From contig WHVD01000177.1 of assembly GCA_015178975.1 (NCBI GenBank), forward strand, positions 98,023-162,022: DNA of 64,000 nt, read 5' to 3'. This document shows, piece by piece, positions 24,471-38,300 of the stretch (position 1 is its first letter; every line of letters begins with the position of its first letter). The notes beneath the pieces were generated by a model that worked only from the letters and a program-made list of their open reading frames with translations, was not told the origin of the DNA and did no database searches. The stretch comes from Hysterangium stoloniferum. Its lineage: Eukaryota > Basidiomycota > Agaricomycetes > Hysterangiales > Hysterangiaceae. The translations under genes and the position numbers were made by a program.

Positions 24471-27033
24471 TAAGAATCTACGCATTTGCATTTTATTTCT
24501 GTATGCACTTCTTCTGCTATGATATCAGTTTACGACGTATTATGTTCAGTCAGTCAATTTGTGAGGAAATCTTTGTTTGCACTTAGCGTTAACCTTCTGA
24601 ATGATCTGTGTTGCCCAATGTGCAGTAACTTTGTCATTAATATCTGTTGTGGAATTGCTGATAGAATATCTTAATGTAACTTCTCAATATCCATAATGAT
24701 AATTCCATGGACAATGGGATGGATGAGAAAATGGGTTTCAAGTTGTGCAGGTTTACTGTGGCATAGTTGTTGCCCCCCTCTTTAAGATGACCCATCATCT
24801 AGTTAAAGTGTCAGGTTTGCCACAGAGACAGCCAGGTCAAAAATGGATAATCAACACTCATCTAATAGCGCCCATCTCAGCTCAATGGCTCATTCATTCT
24901 GTCCCCTCCCTGAGTCTCTTCAATTTGCTACTTCTTGCCTAATCCACCTGTTCTCTTCATCCCTCTCCTTATTCAGCTGACTGCCAGGCTTTCAAACACT
25001 TCCCACTCTCATGTACACACTTCCTCGGTCCCACTGTCTTCAGCTATTGTGACCTGGTCCCAGTTTCAGACCTGCTTACGCAACGCCTCGGGGAGCCATT
25101 AATGGATTCCGTATGAATCGACCTAGCTGGAAACGGAATATCGCCTCTGTAACAGTAGTGCTGCACGCCTGCGGTATGTCTGTTGAGGTATGGGCGGATT
25201 CACGATCCACCGATCGCAATCAAGTAAACATCCGATTTTTGGCTTTTTTTTGTCCCCTTGATTTATTGGCCTCCCGGCAAAAATGGGTCTTTACATGGCA
25301 TGGGGACAAAACAAGTTTATGCGCGTATCTACACTTAAGAGAGCTTGACATAAAATGTGCCTCTAAAACTTCTCCGCTTGTGTGCAAGATTGCTTAGAGC
25401 CGTGCCGATTGTATTCATGGCTTGTTTCAGTTGATCCCTGGTTTTGCAAATCTTGCCTTGTAAACAAGGGATCTCATACCGGAGGGTACCGAGCCCTTGC
25501 ACCAAGTCGATGAGCAAGCACAGAAGTCATGTTTTGGCCTGTAGCTGGCTTGCAACAATTATATCGCATCATCTAAGTCGGTTCTTGACACCCTGCAGGG
25601 CCCGCTTGTCGCGAAGGCCGAAGAAGATTAACAAGTACCATGGACGTTGCATTATAGCCAGGAAATTCTCGTTGATGTAATGTCCCTCGATATGAACAGA
25701 CTAGAACCGCCTCAAGTAAGTTACATATCCTTTCTGGGATCTGCTCAGCGTCTTCTATATTCCTCTTGCCTCCCCAAATTGTAGTCAAATCATGGAAGCG
25801 AAGTATATCTACTAGGATAACTATGTATGCGCAATTAACATTTACAGTCGCATCTGCATAGCATTGAAACTGTAACGAAAGCGCATTAGAAGAAATTAAA
25901 GAGCTCTACGTCTCACATACGGACACCCAAGATTAAATTAAAGGAGTTAGCCCCGTGCACTCATTTTTTCAGAAGCAAACATCACCGGTACTATAGATAC
26001 AATGGCTGCATCGGCGATTGTTTTCATGCCAGTGATAGAGTTTGGTATGAAATCTATATTCTCCAGCCTAACAATCTGTTAGGTTTTGGGTTTTCTTGGC
26101 TCCCTTCTCTCTGGAAAGACAGTGGCGTCTGCGTTATCATAGGTAATACACGCAATAACAGAGCCTATTTAAAACGATGGATATTTATTGATAGTAGAGG
26201 TTGACGTGTGGAAAAAACCCTTCGACTTTCCATCGTTATCAAAATGAAATGTCGATGTAGTGTATGATGTACACCTTTTATAATCGGGAATGTTACTATA
26301 TTATTATTATTTGTAACAATTATAGTAGTCCCTCCAGCTACTACAACACTGTCCATAGTTTCTATTTTATTTGCCATGTGCTACCACCACGGCGGCCGTA
26401 TGATTCCAGTATATTATCTACTTGGTCACCGTAAAGGTTATTGGGATATGTTGCAAGCTGTTGGGCTTTATGACAAGCGGCTGTCATACATTACAGTAGC
26501 TTAGCCATCAGTTGTATTTACTAAGGGCTTTGTCACACGAAAACCTGTCGTATATTTTTACAAAGGTTTGGGATTGCGGGTTCATGGAAGGGTAAACAGA
26601 AGCTTTAACTTGAATATTTTGAATTTAAGGGTAGATAGGATACCGGTCGCGTGCTAATACGAGCCACACGCTTATAGTGAAGTTGCGCCACGTTGCTTTG
26701 ATGATACAGTGTTTGATACAAGTAGGTGGAAAATATTTACTGCACCTCAGAGTCCAGAATACAAAGAATAGATATTCTAAAAGTACCCTTTTCCCGATAG
26801 AAATGTCCCAGAAGGCGGAGAAAAACAGTACAATTAGCTCCTACTGCAACGCGTCGACACCTTTGTATATTTTCAAGAGATGCAATAGAATCGCTGATGA
26901 CGGCATATAGATCTATACATATTAGTGAAGCAAATGTGATATTTGTAAGTCCAAGAAACACAAATGCTCTAATATGGCTAAGACATTAGTCCGAATCGGT
27001 ATGCTGATCTATACACCATTTTCTTCCCCAGTT
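24471..27033. other. Large intergenic region, no gene seen
   Basis: About 2.5 kb without a convincing coding region on either strand. All frames are short, with no splice-linked family motif. Part of it (about 25,400-25,680) has longer open frames and more balanced base composition and could be a decayed gene or transposon, but nothing is recognisable. Confidence 0.5.
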
Positions 27034-29557
27034 TTAACTCCCATTTCTTTCCGGATCATCAGGTAGAGCCTGAGAGCCTTTCGCTCCCATTTGCGGCTCT
27101 ATTTCCGCCCGATCCCTCACTTTAAAAACTTCCATATCCCAGTCGGTGCGAAGACAAAGCCACACACCGCCAGCTGAGCAGTATAGTAAGGCTGCCGTCA
27201 AACCTACCCACATGCCAAAGAGCCCCATTTTAAGCCTGAAGGCAAGATATAGACCCAAAGGAATTCCAATTATATAATAAGCACTGGTGTGTTCAATTAG
27301 CTGTTATCGCAGATCCTTGTAGCATTGACGAACGTAAGATTCAGCAGTGCCCCAGTAACCTAATTATCCATTCACCACTTGGTATTTCAAATTGGAAGTA
27401 GATGGAGGAAACTACGCACCTGTTTACCTCTTGCCCTCAAGATACCTCCAGTCGTGGTCGCGAGACCGTCGAATACCTGGAATAAGCCAACTAGAGGTAA
27501 AATGGATGCGACCAGGGATACAACTAGAGGATCATCGCTAAACATGTACGCCCATTTATTTCTGTATATGATGAAAAGAAAACTGAAGGTTTTAAGATAA
27601 CAGCATTAATTTACCGATCTTAAAGGGGAATTGCGAGTCACCTGAGTATTATTGCAACTCCGAGAGAGATAACGAGCGACATGCGGGCAGATATACCAGC
27701 AAGTTTGCCTTTCCCCTCGCCCAACAAATTGCCCACCCTATAGGGGATAAAGAAACGTGTGTTCAGATAGCCACGTATGTTGAGTATATTGTAAAGTGAC
27801 TAACCGGACTGAGGTTGCGATGCTCAATGCATTGGGGGCTTGATAGGTTGTGGAAGCTGAAATAAGGAGTATTGATTGTGACGCCAAAGGTATGGCTCCT
27901 AATCTACTCAGATGGTTAGAAGCTGTGAATTTAGGACTTGGAAATTCTCACAAGCTTGCAGCTACTATAAAGAGAACCAAATTGTGGATTAGATGTTACC
28001 AGTATAATCATGAATACTCACGTCCCACGAGCTCCCACGACCACCACTCTGAGGCGATTTGCCCCACACCAGCAAGACCCAATCGAATAACAATGCCCAA
28101 ACAAGTAAAACTTCGCGCTGTCAGCGGATGCCACGCTTCGGATGATGTCCAGTATATACCATAGAGAAGATAAATGAGAGACATTATGTTATAGCTGGCT
28201 AACATTGAAATACATCTACACATAATATATATATATATATGCACACCTAATCGCGGTAGCCAGTGGGCCACCGATAAATCCTAGACAGATCCACGATGGA
28301 CCCCATACCAGGAGATAATTCAAGAGGACGTTTAACACTGCAATAATCATCATGACATGCGTCGGGGTGGTAAACAAGCCTAAAAGAAGAATAAAGTCAA
28401 ACACCATAGACAAGACAGGTTAACGGACCTTGTGATTGAAAGTAACGCCTTTGAGATCATTGTCAAATCTTCCACTCACAATTATAACATATGCAGGGAC
28501 AATCATTACCTTGAAGTTTGGTTGAAGGCATACGCCGGCAACCCAATACTCAACCATTTCAAATATAGTCCAGCGAAATGTGCAATTTCAGGTTCCTGCT
28601 TAAGGAGGAGAAGGATAGGTTCGGCATTAGTCCAAATGGTATATATAGGCTGAGTTGTGCTGGTTAGCAACAAATAGTTAAGAGAAATGCAGACAGACAA
28701 TCAATGTGAAACATAGAACCACGGCCATTCTCTGGCTCCATAATCCAACCAACTCCGGATGTGGACCCGTCCATGCACCGGGTAAGAGGGTATCCATACA
28801 GCTAACTAATCCCTGTATGATGCTAAATCCGGTAACTGACGCTGTCATAGAACCTAGCGTGGCGGCAGCTAAAGCTGTCGTGGAGAGACGACCGATGAAG
28901 ACCTGCAAACGAGGCTACTATATAGGATTTGTTGCGACAGAACTTTAAGTGGCGCTTACGACAGAGGTTATGGAGAGACTATGCTCCAACAACTGAGTTC
29001 TGTGGAACATTTGGATGTAGATAGAATGGGATGGATGACACGAGATTTACCCAAAAATCGGTGCGGCATATTTGCACAATACCCAAAGCTTAGATAGGTT
29101 AGATAGGTAGTTTCAAGTTTATATAGAACTATATTGAGAATACTGACTTCTACGAATGACTGCTCTTCATGGTGGATAGTATTGGACGCATCACCTAATA
29201 AAGGGTCTCTTTCCCCGTTTGCTGTTGGAGATTTCTGAGAATTGTTTGACTTCGGGAAATAGGGGGAGGTCCCGTAAGAAATTTGAGCTGGAACATAATA
29301 ATTCTAGTACATAGTGATTTACGAAAATTCGGGTCCACTCACATGGACTTGAAACCAAGGTGTTACGTTCGCAATGATTGGTGCCTTTTGGTTGCTTGGT
29401 TTCTTGGCTACAAGTTATGATTGAAAGAAAAAATATTTAGCCAAGAAAAGACAAAGAAACATGGGACATACCTGGGCAACATGGAGTCGGAATGGAAGGG
29501 CAAACTAGCGTCATGAATTATGAATTGGCTTTTGATAGTTGAGGCGGAAGAAGACAT
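27034..29557 (-). CDS. MATE-family multidrug/toxin extrusion transporter, copy A
   Basis: Predicted cation-coupled efflux transporter with about 12 membrane segments. The start at 29557 ([12 protein letters not shown]) opens a hydrophilic, Ser-rich N-terminus that ends [21 protein letters not shown]. The first membrane segment includes [21 protein letters not shown]. The most conserved block is [18 protein letters not shown], then [20 protein letters not shown] and [21 protein letters not shown] (28700-28900). The second half contains [20 protein letters not shown] with [10 protein letters not shown] (near 28330) and [20 protein letters not shown] (near 27190). The C-terminus is charged and ends at TAA 27034. 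I see more than ten exons and no clear disabling change. An ATG at 29590 would add 11 residues. It is the left copy of a tandem set of three. Confidence 0.85.
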
Positions 29558-29833
29558 AGTCCTGGGTATATACGTACCACACATATCCATTGCCTGGCTG
29601 AAACAACTGGTAGTATACGGGTATTGAAATATTGGCTAGCTGTATTTGTATTGGGCGCTTTGTTTCTACAATCCAATAATAACTTTCCGCCTATGTACTA
29701 AACTGTCGTCGTGGAAATATAATATTGATTACTTATTTTAGATAATTTAATTTACAAGAGACTCTGTGCAAGACGGGAAAATATCCTATTCTGGTATTCA
29801 GCCGCCCCGCTCCTTCCATATATGGTATTTAGG

Positions 29834-29840
29834 TCACGTG
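29834..29840. promoter_or_regulatory. TCACGTG box upstream of MATE copy A
   Basis: TCACGTG lies 277 bp upstream of the copy A start codon, in AT-rich sequence. Confidence 0.3.
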
Positions 29841-29960
29841 CATATCATGTGCGTTCTTCCAGGGATGACTAAACGACAGTGCTAAGACAAGGGAGAAAAA
29901 AAAGTAATAAATATCAAATGATAGCTGACAACCTAAATTTCAGCTCAAATTTTTTTTCCA

Positions 29961-30040
29961 GTCCCTACGGCGGTTGAGCATTCCCGTTGCGCCACCCTTA
30001 CTCTGTTGCGATAGCGAGTAAGCGCCCGAAGGGGCCGACC
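29961..30040. other. GC-rich island with two hairpins between MATE copies A and B
   Basis: In a very AT-rich spacer (29.7-30.55 kb) one short block is GC-rich. It has a 7-bp perfect stem, CTTACTC (29997-30003) with GAGTAAG (30016-30022), directly followed by GCCC-GAAG-GGGC (30024-30035). No protein frame explains it. It could be a structured RNA, a fragment of a repeat or a chance structure; the strand is undetermined. The rest of 29558-30558 holds no gene. Confidence 0.35.
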
Positions 30041-30558
30041 TTTATTGGAATTTGAAAAAAATAACGATCAAAAAGTATATGTCAGATGGGAATTGAACAA
30101 TCAAACAAACCTAAGCAAAGTCCAGGTACGGTGTCCCAACTGTATCAGGTCTAGATTCTGACAGCAATGAGTTAAGTGTAAATGTCACCTACCAGAATTT
30201 TGAATTTTGAGTTTGACAGGTTAATCAGCGCTTCAGTTGTGTTGATGAGTCAGCCATCCTTGGTCGATGTTTAGCAGCAAATAAGCATCATAAAAATGTG
30301 GATTATATTTATTATAATGAATAATTATGAAAAAAAAATTATGCAGAGGACTGTACGCTAGTTAGCTTCATCATGTACTGTTGCTGCCAGTGCCCCATGT
30401 GTGTAATTGCAATTCAACATTTTTGAATAAAACAGATGAGTACTTTCCACTGTATTCTCAAGCTGAAGTTTAAAAAATATATAAACTATACATGGTGCTT
30501 TTTATCCAAAAACCGCAACAGCTTTTTTTGATCTGCTACTATGCCTCGTTGTTCACCG

Positions 30559-31830
30559 TACCAGGAGATAATTCAAGAGGGCGTTTAACACTGCAATAAC
30601 CATCACGATACGCGTCGGGACCGTAAACAGGCCTGAAAGAAGGATAGAATCAGACATCATAGACAAGACAGGTGAACGAACCTTGCGATTGAAAATAACG
30701 CCTTTGAGATCATTGACAAGTCTTCAACCTATAGCTATAACATATGCAGAGACAATCATTACCTTGAGGTGTGGTTGAAGGCATACGCTGGTATTCCGAT
30801 ACTCAACTACTTCAAATATACTCCGGCAAAATGGGCAATTTCGGGTTCCTGCCTAAGGAGAAGAAGGATAGCCTCAGCATTGGTCCAGATGGCAAATATA
30901 GGCTGAATTATGCTAATTAGCAACAAATAGCTGGCAGAAATGCAGACACACAATCAATGCGAAAGATATAACCACAGCCATTCTCTGGCTCCATAACCCA
31001 ACCAACTCTGGATGAGGACCCGTCCACGCACCAGGCAAGAGTGCCCATACAGCTAACCAATCCTTGTACAATGCTAAATCCAGTAACTGAGGCTGTCATA
31101 GAACCTAGGGTGGCAGCAGCTAAAGCTGTCGTGGAGAGACGACCGATGAAGACCTATAAACGAGGTTAATGTATAGGATTTGTTGAGACAGAACCTAAGG
31201 GGTACTTACGGCAGAGGTTATGGAGAGACTATACTCCAACAACTGAGTTCTGTGGAATATTTGCATATAGATAGAATGGAACAGATGATAGGGGATTACC
31301 CAAAAATCGGTGCGGCATATTTGCACAATACCCAAAGCTTAGATTAGGTGGATTCAACTTATATGCGATGCGATACTCTTTGATTGAGAATACTTACTTC
31401 TACGAGTGACTGCCCTTCATGGTGAATAGTAATGGACGCACTACCTAATAAAGGGTTTCTTTCCCCGCTTTCTGTTGAAGATGTCTCAGGATTGTTCGAC
31501 CCCGGACCCGCGGGAAGATGGGGAGGTCCCGTAAGAAATTTGGGCTGGTGCATATTAATTCTAGTACAGTGATTTACAAAAAATTGCGTTCACTCACATG
31601 AACATGAATTTAAGGTATTATGCTCGCAACGATTGGTGACAATCGAGTGGTTGGTATCCTGCCTAGAACTTAAGTATTTTAAATATATATATATATATAT
31701 ATATCAAAGAGAAAATAAGGGACTTGGCACATACTTGAGCAACATTAAGTGGAAGGGCAAACTGGCGTGATGAACTCTGGATTGGATTGTTTATTATAGC
31801 TGAGGCGGACGAAGTCAGTGCCGGGTGTAC
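30559..31830 (-). pseudogene. Truncated MATE transporter pseudogene, copy B
   Basis: This segment matches the first half of copies A and C exon by exon: GERNPLLGSASITIHHEGQSL near 31410-31480, then [21 protein letters not shown], then the region just past the sixth membrane segment. Homology stops abruptly at 30559, in the middle of the exon that encodes NYLLVWGP in copy A; the second half of the gene is absent. Two further defects are visible. The position of the copy A start codon reads ACTGACTTC instead of ACTATGTCTTC. Two bases are missing near 31039-31043 in the SCMDTLLPG block, shifting the frame into WCVDGSSSRVGWV. It is closest to copy A. A (TA)n run interrupts its second intron near 31685. 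Confidence 0.85.
31685..31704. repeat. (TA)n microsatellite
   Basis: About ten TA units lie in the 5' part of the copy B MATE pseudogene, at an intron position. A shorter TA run occurs in copy A near 28227. Confidence 0.7.
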
Positions 31831-32329
31831 CTTTTCAGAGATTCTAATTGGCTCAAAAGGCTGCGAGAAATTAGCTGTATATGGGCGCTTTGTTTGTAAG
31901 GAGTGTCATTTAGAGAGTATTTGCAAACGTGACTTGAGAGTTCAAATTCGTTCTTGGGACTAAAGGTCCCTATTATGGTAACATATATACATTGCTGAAT
32001 TGCGAAGAAAAGAACCTACTACCTGCATTAATACCGAATCACTCGCTCCAAACCACCCCGAAAGCACTAAAAAAAAACCTCGGTCCTCCTAGACTCGGAT
32101 CACTATTATAGTCATATATATACCTCGTTCATGATCATGTCGATACAACAAACTTCTTACGCAGTTACATACGGTGAATCCGACGTAGTCGATCATATTA
32201 CAGTAATTTATAAGATTCCTAATCCCTAGAAACAAACCGCGAAAGACAACATGAGCAGATTTCCAAAAGTGAGGGACTCGGGAAAAACGATCTCCACATT
32301 GGAAACCAACCCCTTTTCTTTCCAAACCA
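31831..32329. other. Spacer between MATE copies B and C
   Basis: Nothing recognisable is seen. The longest frames are antisense or short and lack similarity to neighbouring genes. Confidence 0.5.
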
Positions 32330-34774
32330 TTAATCCCCGTTTTCTCCCAAGTCCTCGTGTAACGCCCGAGCGGGGTTCTTTGAGGATTGCCGTTCTTTTT
32401 CCACCCGATTTCTCACTTTCATGACTTCCATGTCCCAGTTAGTGCGAAGATAGAGCCAGAAGCCGCCAGCCGAACAGTACACCAAGGCTGCCGTAAGACC
32501 AACCCACATACCAAGCAGCCCCATATTAAGCCTGAAGGTAAGATAAAGACCCAAAGGAAATCCGATCACATAATAAGCACTGGGCATTTTAATTAGGTGG
32601 CTATCGTGCATCTGGCATTTACCATTAGCGAACCTTAGATTTAACAGTGCCCCAGTGACCTAAGTCACGAATGAAGTCATTTAGTAAAAATTGGCAGAAG
32701 ATATAGGACATTACACACCTGTTGCCCTTTGGACCTCAAAATACCACCAGTGGTGGCGGTAAGGCCGTCAACTATCTGGAATAATCCCACAAGAGGTAAA
32801 ATCGACGCGACTAGCGATACGACCTCAGGATCATCATTAAACATCAATGCCCATCTGTCTCTGAACGTAATGAAAATAAAGCTGAGGATCCAATCCATCA
32901 GACATCAATGTCTCAATAGAAGAGAAGCTACTAACCTGAGAAATCCTCCAATCCCAAGGGACATCAGCAGTGACATACGGGCAGATATGCCGGCGAGCTT
33001 CCCTTTCCCTTCGCCGAGTAAGTTTCCCACTCTATGGGCAGACGACAAAATACATCATCTTCAAAGTGTTTAGAGAAAGAATATTGTCCGGATACAAACC
33101 TGACCGATGTCGCTATGCTCAACGCATACGGGGCTTGATAGCTCGTTGAAGACGAGATTAAAATTATAGACTGCGACGCCAACGATACCGCTCCTAACCT
33201 ACATTATAAATAGAAGAAAAGGGCAAATTCTGGATGGCCTCTCACAAGCTTGCGGCCACTTGACAAGGCAAGAAAGTGAGCTGGAGTGAATGCATCCTTC
33301 TCGTCGGGAAAACTTACGCCCCACGAGCTCCCACGACCACCACTCTGAGGCAGTCTGACACACACCAGCAATGCCTAGTCGAAGGACGGTACCCAAACCA
33401 GTAAAGCTCCGTGTTGTCAGCGGATACCATGCTTTGGATGGCGTCCAGAATACCCCGTAGAGAAGGTACATGACAGCCATTGTGTTATAACTCAGTTCAT
33501 ATTGAGATAGGTCTGTACTTTGAACTGGCTCTGCCTACCTGATAGCGGTAGCCAATGGAGCCCCGATAAATCCTAGACGGATCCATGACGGACCCCACAC
33601 AAGTAGATAATTCAACAAAACATTTAACACTGCAATAATCATCATGATACGCGTTGGGACTGTAAACAGGCCTGCAAAAGCGTGAGCCGAATAGGTTGAA
33701 GACGCAGGGTAACCTACCGACCTTGGGATTGGAAGTAGCGTCTACAGTATTATTGTCGTCGTTCTCAATTATTAATGGGGTACGGGAAAATAAGAATAAT
33801 TACCTAGAAGTGGTATTGAAAGCAAAAGCGGGTAATCCGAGACTCAACCATTTCAAATACACTCCAGCCAGACGGGCAACCTCAGGCTCCTGTTTAAGGA
33901 TGAGAAGGATAGGCTCAGTATTGGTCCAAATGGCAAATATTGGCTAAATTTATCTTGGTCATAAAGCATATATATCCAGAGTAATAAACACACTATTAAG
34001 GTTATAAATATAACCACGGCCGTTCTTTGGCTCCATAGTCCGACCAATTCTGGATGCGGACCGGTCCATGCCCCAGGTAGAAGGGTGTCCAAACAGCTGA
34101 CGAAACCTTGTATAATTGTGAGTCCAGTGACGGATGCTGTCATAGATCCTAGGGTGGCAGCAGCCAAAGCTGTCGTGGAGAGATGTCCGATAGATACCTG
34201 CAGCCGATCGGAGTAAAGTATATACGGTATATATTTTGGGGTATAAAAGCACACGCACAACGGGAGCCATTGTTAGACTGTACTCCAAGAGTTGAGTTCT
34301 ATAAAAAGTATTATAAAATCGATCTCTAACAGATGGTATTGAATTACCCAAAAATTGGCGCGGTATATCTGGCCAATATCCAAAACTGATGAATGAGGTT
34401 TAGGTCAAGTCTGATATAATTGCATTGACATTACTCACTTCGCCCCATGACTGGGCAGTATCATGATTAAGACGGTTAAATACGGAATTAGTACCCAAAA
34501 GCAGGTCCCGCTCGGAAGGAGGAACACCATTAGATTTTGGGCTGGTAGGAATGTGAGGGAAGGTAGCATAAGATAAATTTGCTGGTGGCGTGTCTTATTT
34601 AATAGAGGGATCGCGAAATGTTTTATATAGCTTACATGTGGTTGAATCCAAGGCATTTCTGGTGTCATGATCGCTTGTCTTGCCGCCATCGTTCTTCTGC
34701 CTAGATCAAAGTGTAAATAAATCATTGCGCCGAGGGAAAAAAGCGAGGGAGTGTAACACGCACCTAAGAGACAT
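32330..34774 (-). CDS. MATE-family multidrug/toxin extrusion transporter, copy C
   Basis: Predicted cation-coupled efflux transporter, the right member of the tandem set. The start at 34774 gives MSLR, an intron, then QKNDGGKTSDHDTRNALDSTT and, after another intron, PTSPKSNGVPPSERDLLLGTN, a hydrophilic N-terminus unlike copy A in detail. The first membrane block is FWILARYTAPIFG joined to TQLLEYSLTMAPVV. The family core follows: [39 protein letters not shown] and [21 protein letters not shown] (33990-34200). The second half includes [20 protein letters not shown] (near 32500), and the charged tail ends ALHEDLGENGD before TAA 32330. All exons found in copy A have counterparts here with conserved splice positions. 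Substrate is unknown; efflux of toxic organic compounds is the family role. Confidence 0.85.
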
Positions 34775-35367
34775 GAGTGTAGGGAACAACCGTGTTATGT
34801 CCCTCCTACTTATGGAACAATTATGGCGGTAATCAACCCATTCAAATAATGTGAATCTGTAGCTTGGCGCCCTATATTGAATTGAGTGGGGAAATTTGGT
34901 AAATTTACCCGTCACGAGTTGTTGGGGTTTTGATCCCCAGCTAGGAAGGTTCCCGTCCATTGCTGAGCACAGTCACGAGCCTTGGTTTCCTGCCTGATTT
35001 GTTCGTAATTTCTGAGTGTAGGACCCAGGGTGAATATGGATATCCCTTACCACAGCTCATAATTTTGCGGTAGAATGTTTACCGGCGACGGATACAACTA
35101 AATGAGCAGATTGACGCTGATTAATATACTTTGGCAGAAGCCCAGGAATTCAGGGAACTCTAGAATCATGAGTGCGGGCTCCCGAATACATCTTACTACA
35201 TGATCAGGAAGCCTTTCTCGTGCGAATGATCATCCGAAAACAGCAGTAACGGCACGGATTTAATCATGGATAGCATTCCAGTCATGGATACGGGTACCGG
35301 GTGTCACACTTCACTAAATCCATATCCGACGATGACATAAGCAGGGCCCATAGCCCTTCCTGCTTCA
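34775..35367. other. Intergenic region upstream of MATE copy C and SIN1
   Basis: A divergent promoter region with no gene. The open frames here are short and show no family features. Confidence 0.5.
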
Positions 35368-38300
35368 ATGTCGTTGTTGACTGACCCAGAGTAAGCTCTC
35401 TTCTGAAAATTTTTGGAATATATTCCTCTGACTCGGTGTATGGTAGCTATCTAATACATCAGCTCAGATTGACATACCTTCGTCATGTAGACGACCCGTA
35501 TGGGCCTCGCGTGCTTGCTCTGAATCCTGCCTATGCATCGAATCCCCACATCAGCGCATCAGGTCTTGCTGATCAAGAACTATGGCCTGAAATCGTTATG
35601 TCTTCTACCCCGACAAACGATACTGGGCTATCCAAGGATGGGAACAAACGGCACTCCGGTTTTCCTGGCGCAAATTTAAACTACACCCAGACGATCGTTG
35701 GTCAGAACAGGACCGGCGCGATGGGCATGCGTGTTAACGCGAAACGAACCTCCTTAATCAGGGAACCTGCACCAGCATCCACTGCCAATGGCTCACATGT
35801 CAATGGCAAAAGGCATCGTTCAGACAGTGAGCCTACCCCCGTAGTCCCGTCCCCTAGTACCCGCGAGCTTGATCCGGCCCCTGAGAAGCCCACAACGAGC
35901 ACTTTACTTCGAAGACAGAGCGTTGATGCGTCTGAACTGGAAGCAGCCCCAGCCCCTGTAGCCCCTGTAGCGGCCGTTCCTCCCAAGGTCTTACCATTCA
36001 AACCACCATTTGCTCGTGCCGCAGAAATGGAAGCCCGCAGAAAGCTGAGAATGCGTTCACGTTTTGCCTCGACAGATGCTCAACCCAAACCGATTGTCAC
36101 CTTGGAGAAAGATGCATTAAACCCTGAAGTTTCTGATGGAGAGTCATCGGGGGAAGAGGATTCTGATATAGCCGGGAACGATGTTCCATTAGAGGGCGAA
36201 GATTTTTTTGATCCGTGCGTTAGTTTCTCCGTCTGTTCTAATTTGTTTCTTATCAGCTTTCTTCTACTAATCACAGAGAGAATTCATTTGGTCCACGCAT
36301 TGTTCTGGATGCATCTGTTTCCGACGGATTACTTTCTACAAGTAATTCAGGAATGTCGACGTCACATTCGTCTGGTCCAGGAGCCTACAACAGTACTCAT
36401 TTGAACGTGCATCCAGCTCCTCGTGCACGCCTTAGCCCTGTCCGTGAAGGACGCTCCCAATCTCAACAAGAAAATGAGCCTTCGACGCCGTCTGCTGAGC
36501 CAAGTTTTGAAAGTTCCAAGGCGCGTACTACACCACAGCGCACGTATAGAAGCGAGGGATCATACTTTGAACTTGTCGTGCCACCGATGCAGGGTCGAGG
36601 CGGTCATTCGGCTGGTACACAGAACTCAGACATTTCCCAAGGTTGGACTGTCGATCCTTCATCGAATCTGACTCCCGTACCGGGTGTGGCGTCGCCTTCG
36701 CATATAACGGATGAATATCCTCAACAAACATTGACATTCACGCGCGTGAAAGTGCCTTCATTGCCCACTCGCCCTACCCCGTCAGGCCTTTCTCTCATTT
36801 TGGCCTCTAAAGCATCGAAAACTGACAATCCTTTTTCGGAGTTGTATGCCCTTATATCTTCGCGTTCTAACCCGCTGTCACTCGAGATAGTGTATCCTTT
36901 CTCTGACAACCCAAGAAAGGCGGTCACCTTGAAAGCCCGACCAGATGCCACAGTGGAAGAAGTGATAGGTTTTGCTCTTTGGACATACTGGGAAGAGGGT
37001 TTTACTCCGAAGCTGGATGATGTCGATGAAGCTAAAAAGAAGGACAGGCTGTCTGCTGCAGGATGGAGCTTGCGAGTCACAGAGGATGGCGACGTGGATG
37101 ATGACTTCCCTGGTGAGAGAAACCCCTACATAACCACTACACCCATTCTCACAATTATCTAGCGATGGATCGGATGGCGAAGATGAGCAAGTTCAGCTTT
37201 GAAGGATACGCCATTCTCCCTGAAACACCAGCACAAGGTATGCGATTACTTCTTCGTGGTGTTTTGATGTGACTGATTGTTTCCATTTTAGCTGAGCAAA
37301 ACCATATTAATGAGGCTAAGATTGTTCGTCGGCCGTCGCGCGTTATGGTCGCGAAAAAGAAGGCGGAGCCTGCGCAAAGTCTGGCCCCACCAGCTGGTGT
37401 TAACGGAGCGACGAGTAGCAGCCTTTCTGCTCAAGCACCCATCTCGACTTCGATCAGTGGCGGTTCGAGTATCTCTCACGGGCCTCAACAGTTCCTACGC
37501 GTACGGGTCGATGAGAAAACCGACGTACATTTCCTTACGACAATCCCCGTGTACGTGCGCTATATTCTGCGAAGGTTGCAATATGCTAACATCATATCCC
37601 CTACAGGAAGGAGAGCATGTATATGGAAGAGGTGCTTGAGAATGTTTGCCGCAAGCGCAGGATCGATGATCCCAAGCAATGGTGCCTCGTCTACGACTTG
37701 AAGATACTTATCCCGCTGGATAGGACGGTGGCGAGTTTGCAAGGAAAAAACGAGATTTTCCTTTTGAAGCGGGAGCAGCTCTCACGTTATGATATTCGAC
37801 GACAACATACCCGGAGTACGGATCCGAATGGTGAGCGTCTCCGTTAGCTGTTGTAAATACAGACATGCTGATTATTGCCTTTGTGCTAGCATCGATATTC
37901 ACACGAAATTCCGAAGTGCCAGAACAGCAGTATAGTGCGGCTTTGGACTTCACGCGAGCGTATAAGGTGAGTACTGGCACACGGCGCCGGTTTATCTGAG
38001 GTTGATGGCTCCTTAAGAAATATACCGTTTATCGCAAAATGCCCATGCTTGTCGTCCGACACGAGCGTATTCTTGCTATGGATGGAGATTATATACACGT
38101 AAGTGGCTCACCTACATTTTTTTCCGGGTGCACCTGGTATCTATATTTCGATATGCAGATTATGCCCTCTCAAACGCGTGCGTTTCTGGACAGCATGAAG
38201 ACTTCCTCATACCACGTCAGATCTGTGGTCGCATGTACCCAATCTGCAAAGTCCTCCTCGAATTTCAAACTGGTCGTTACGCGGGATGGTGGAAACAAGC

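Noticed and set aside
34706-34960. 84-codon minus frame upstream of MATE copy C
   Set aside because: No similarity to the MATE N-terminus and no splice link; MSLR at 34774 fits better.
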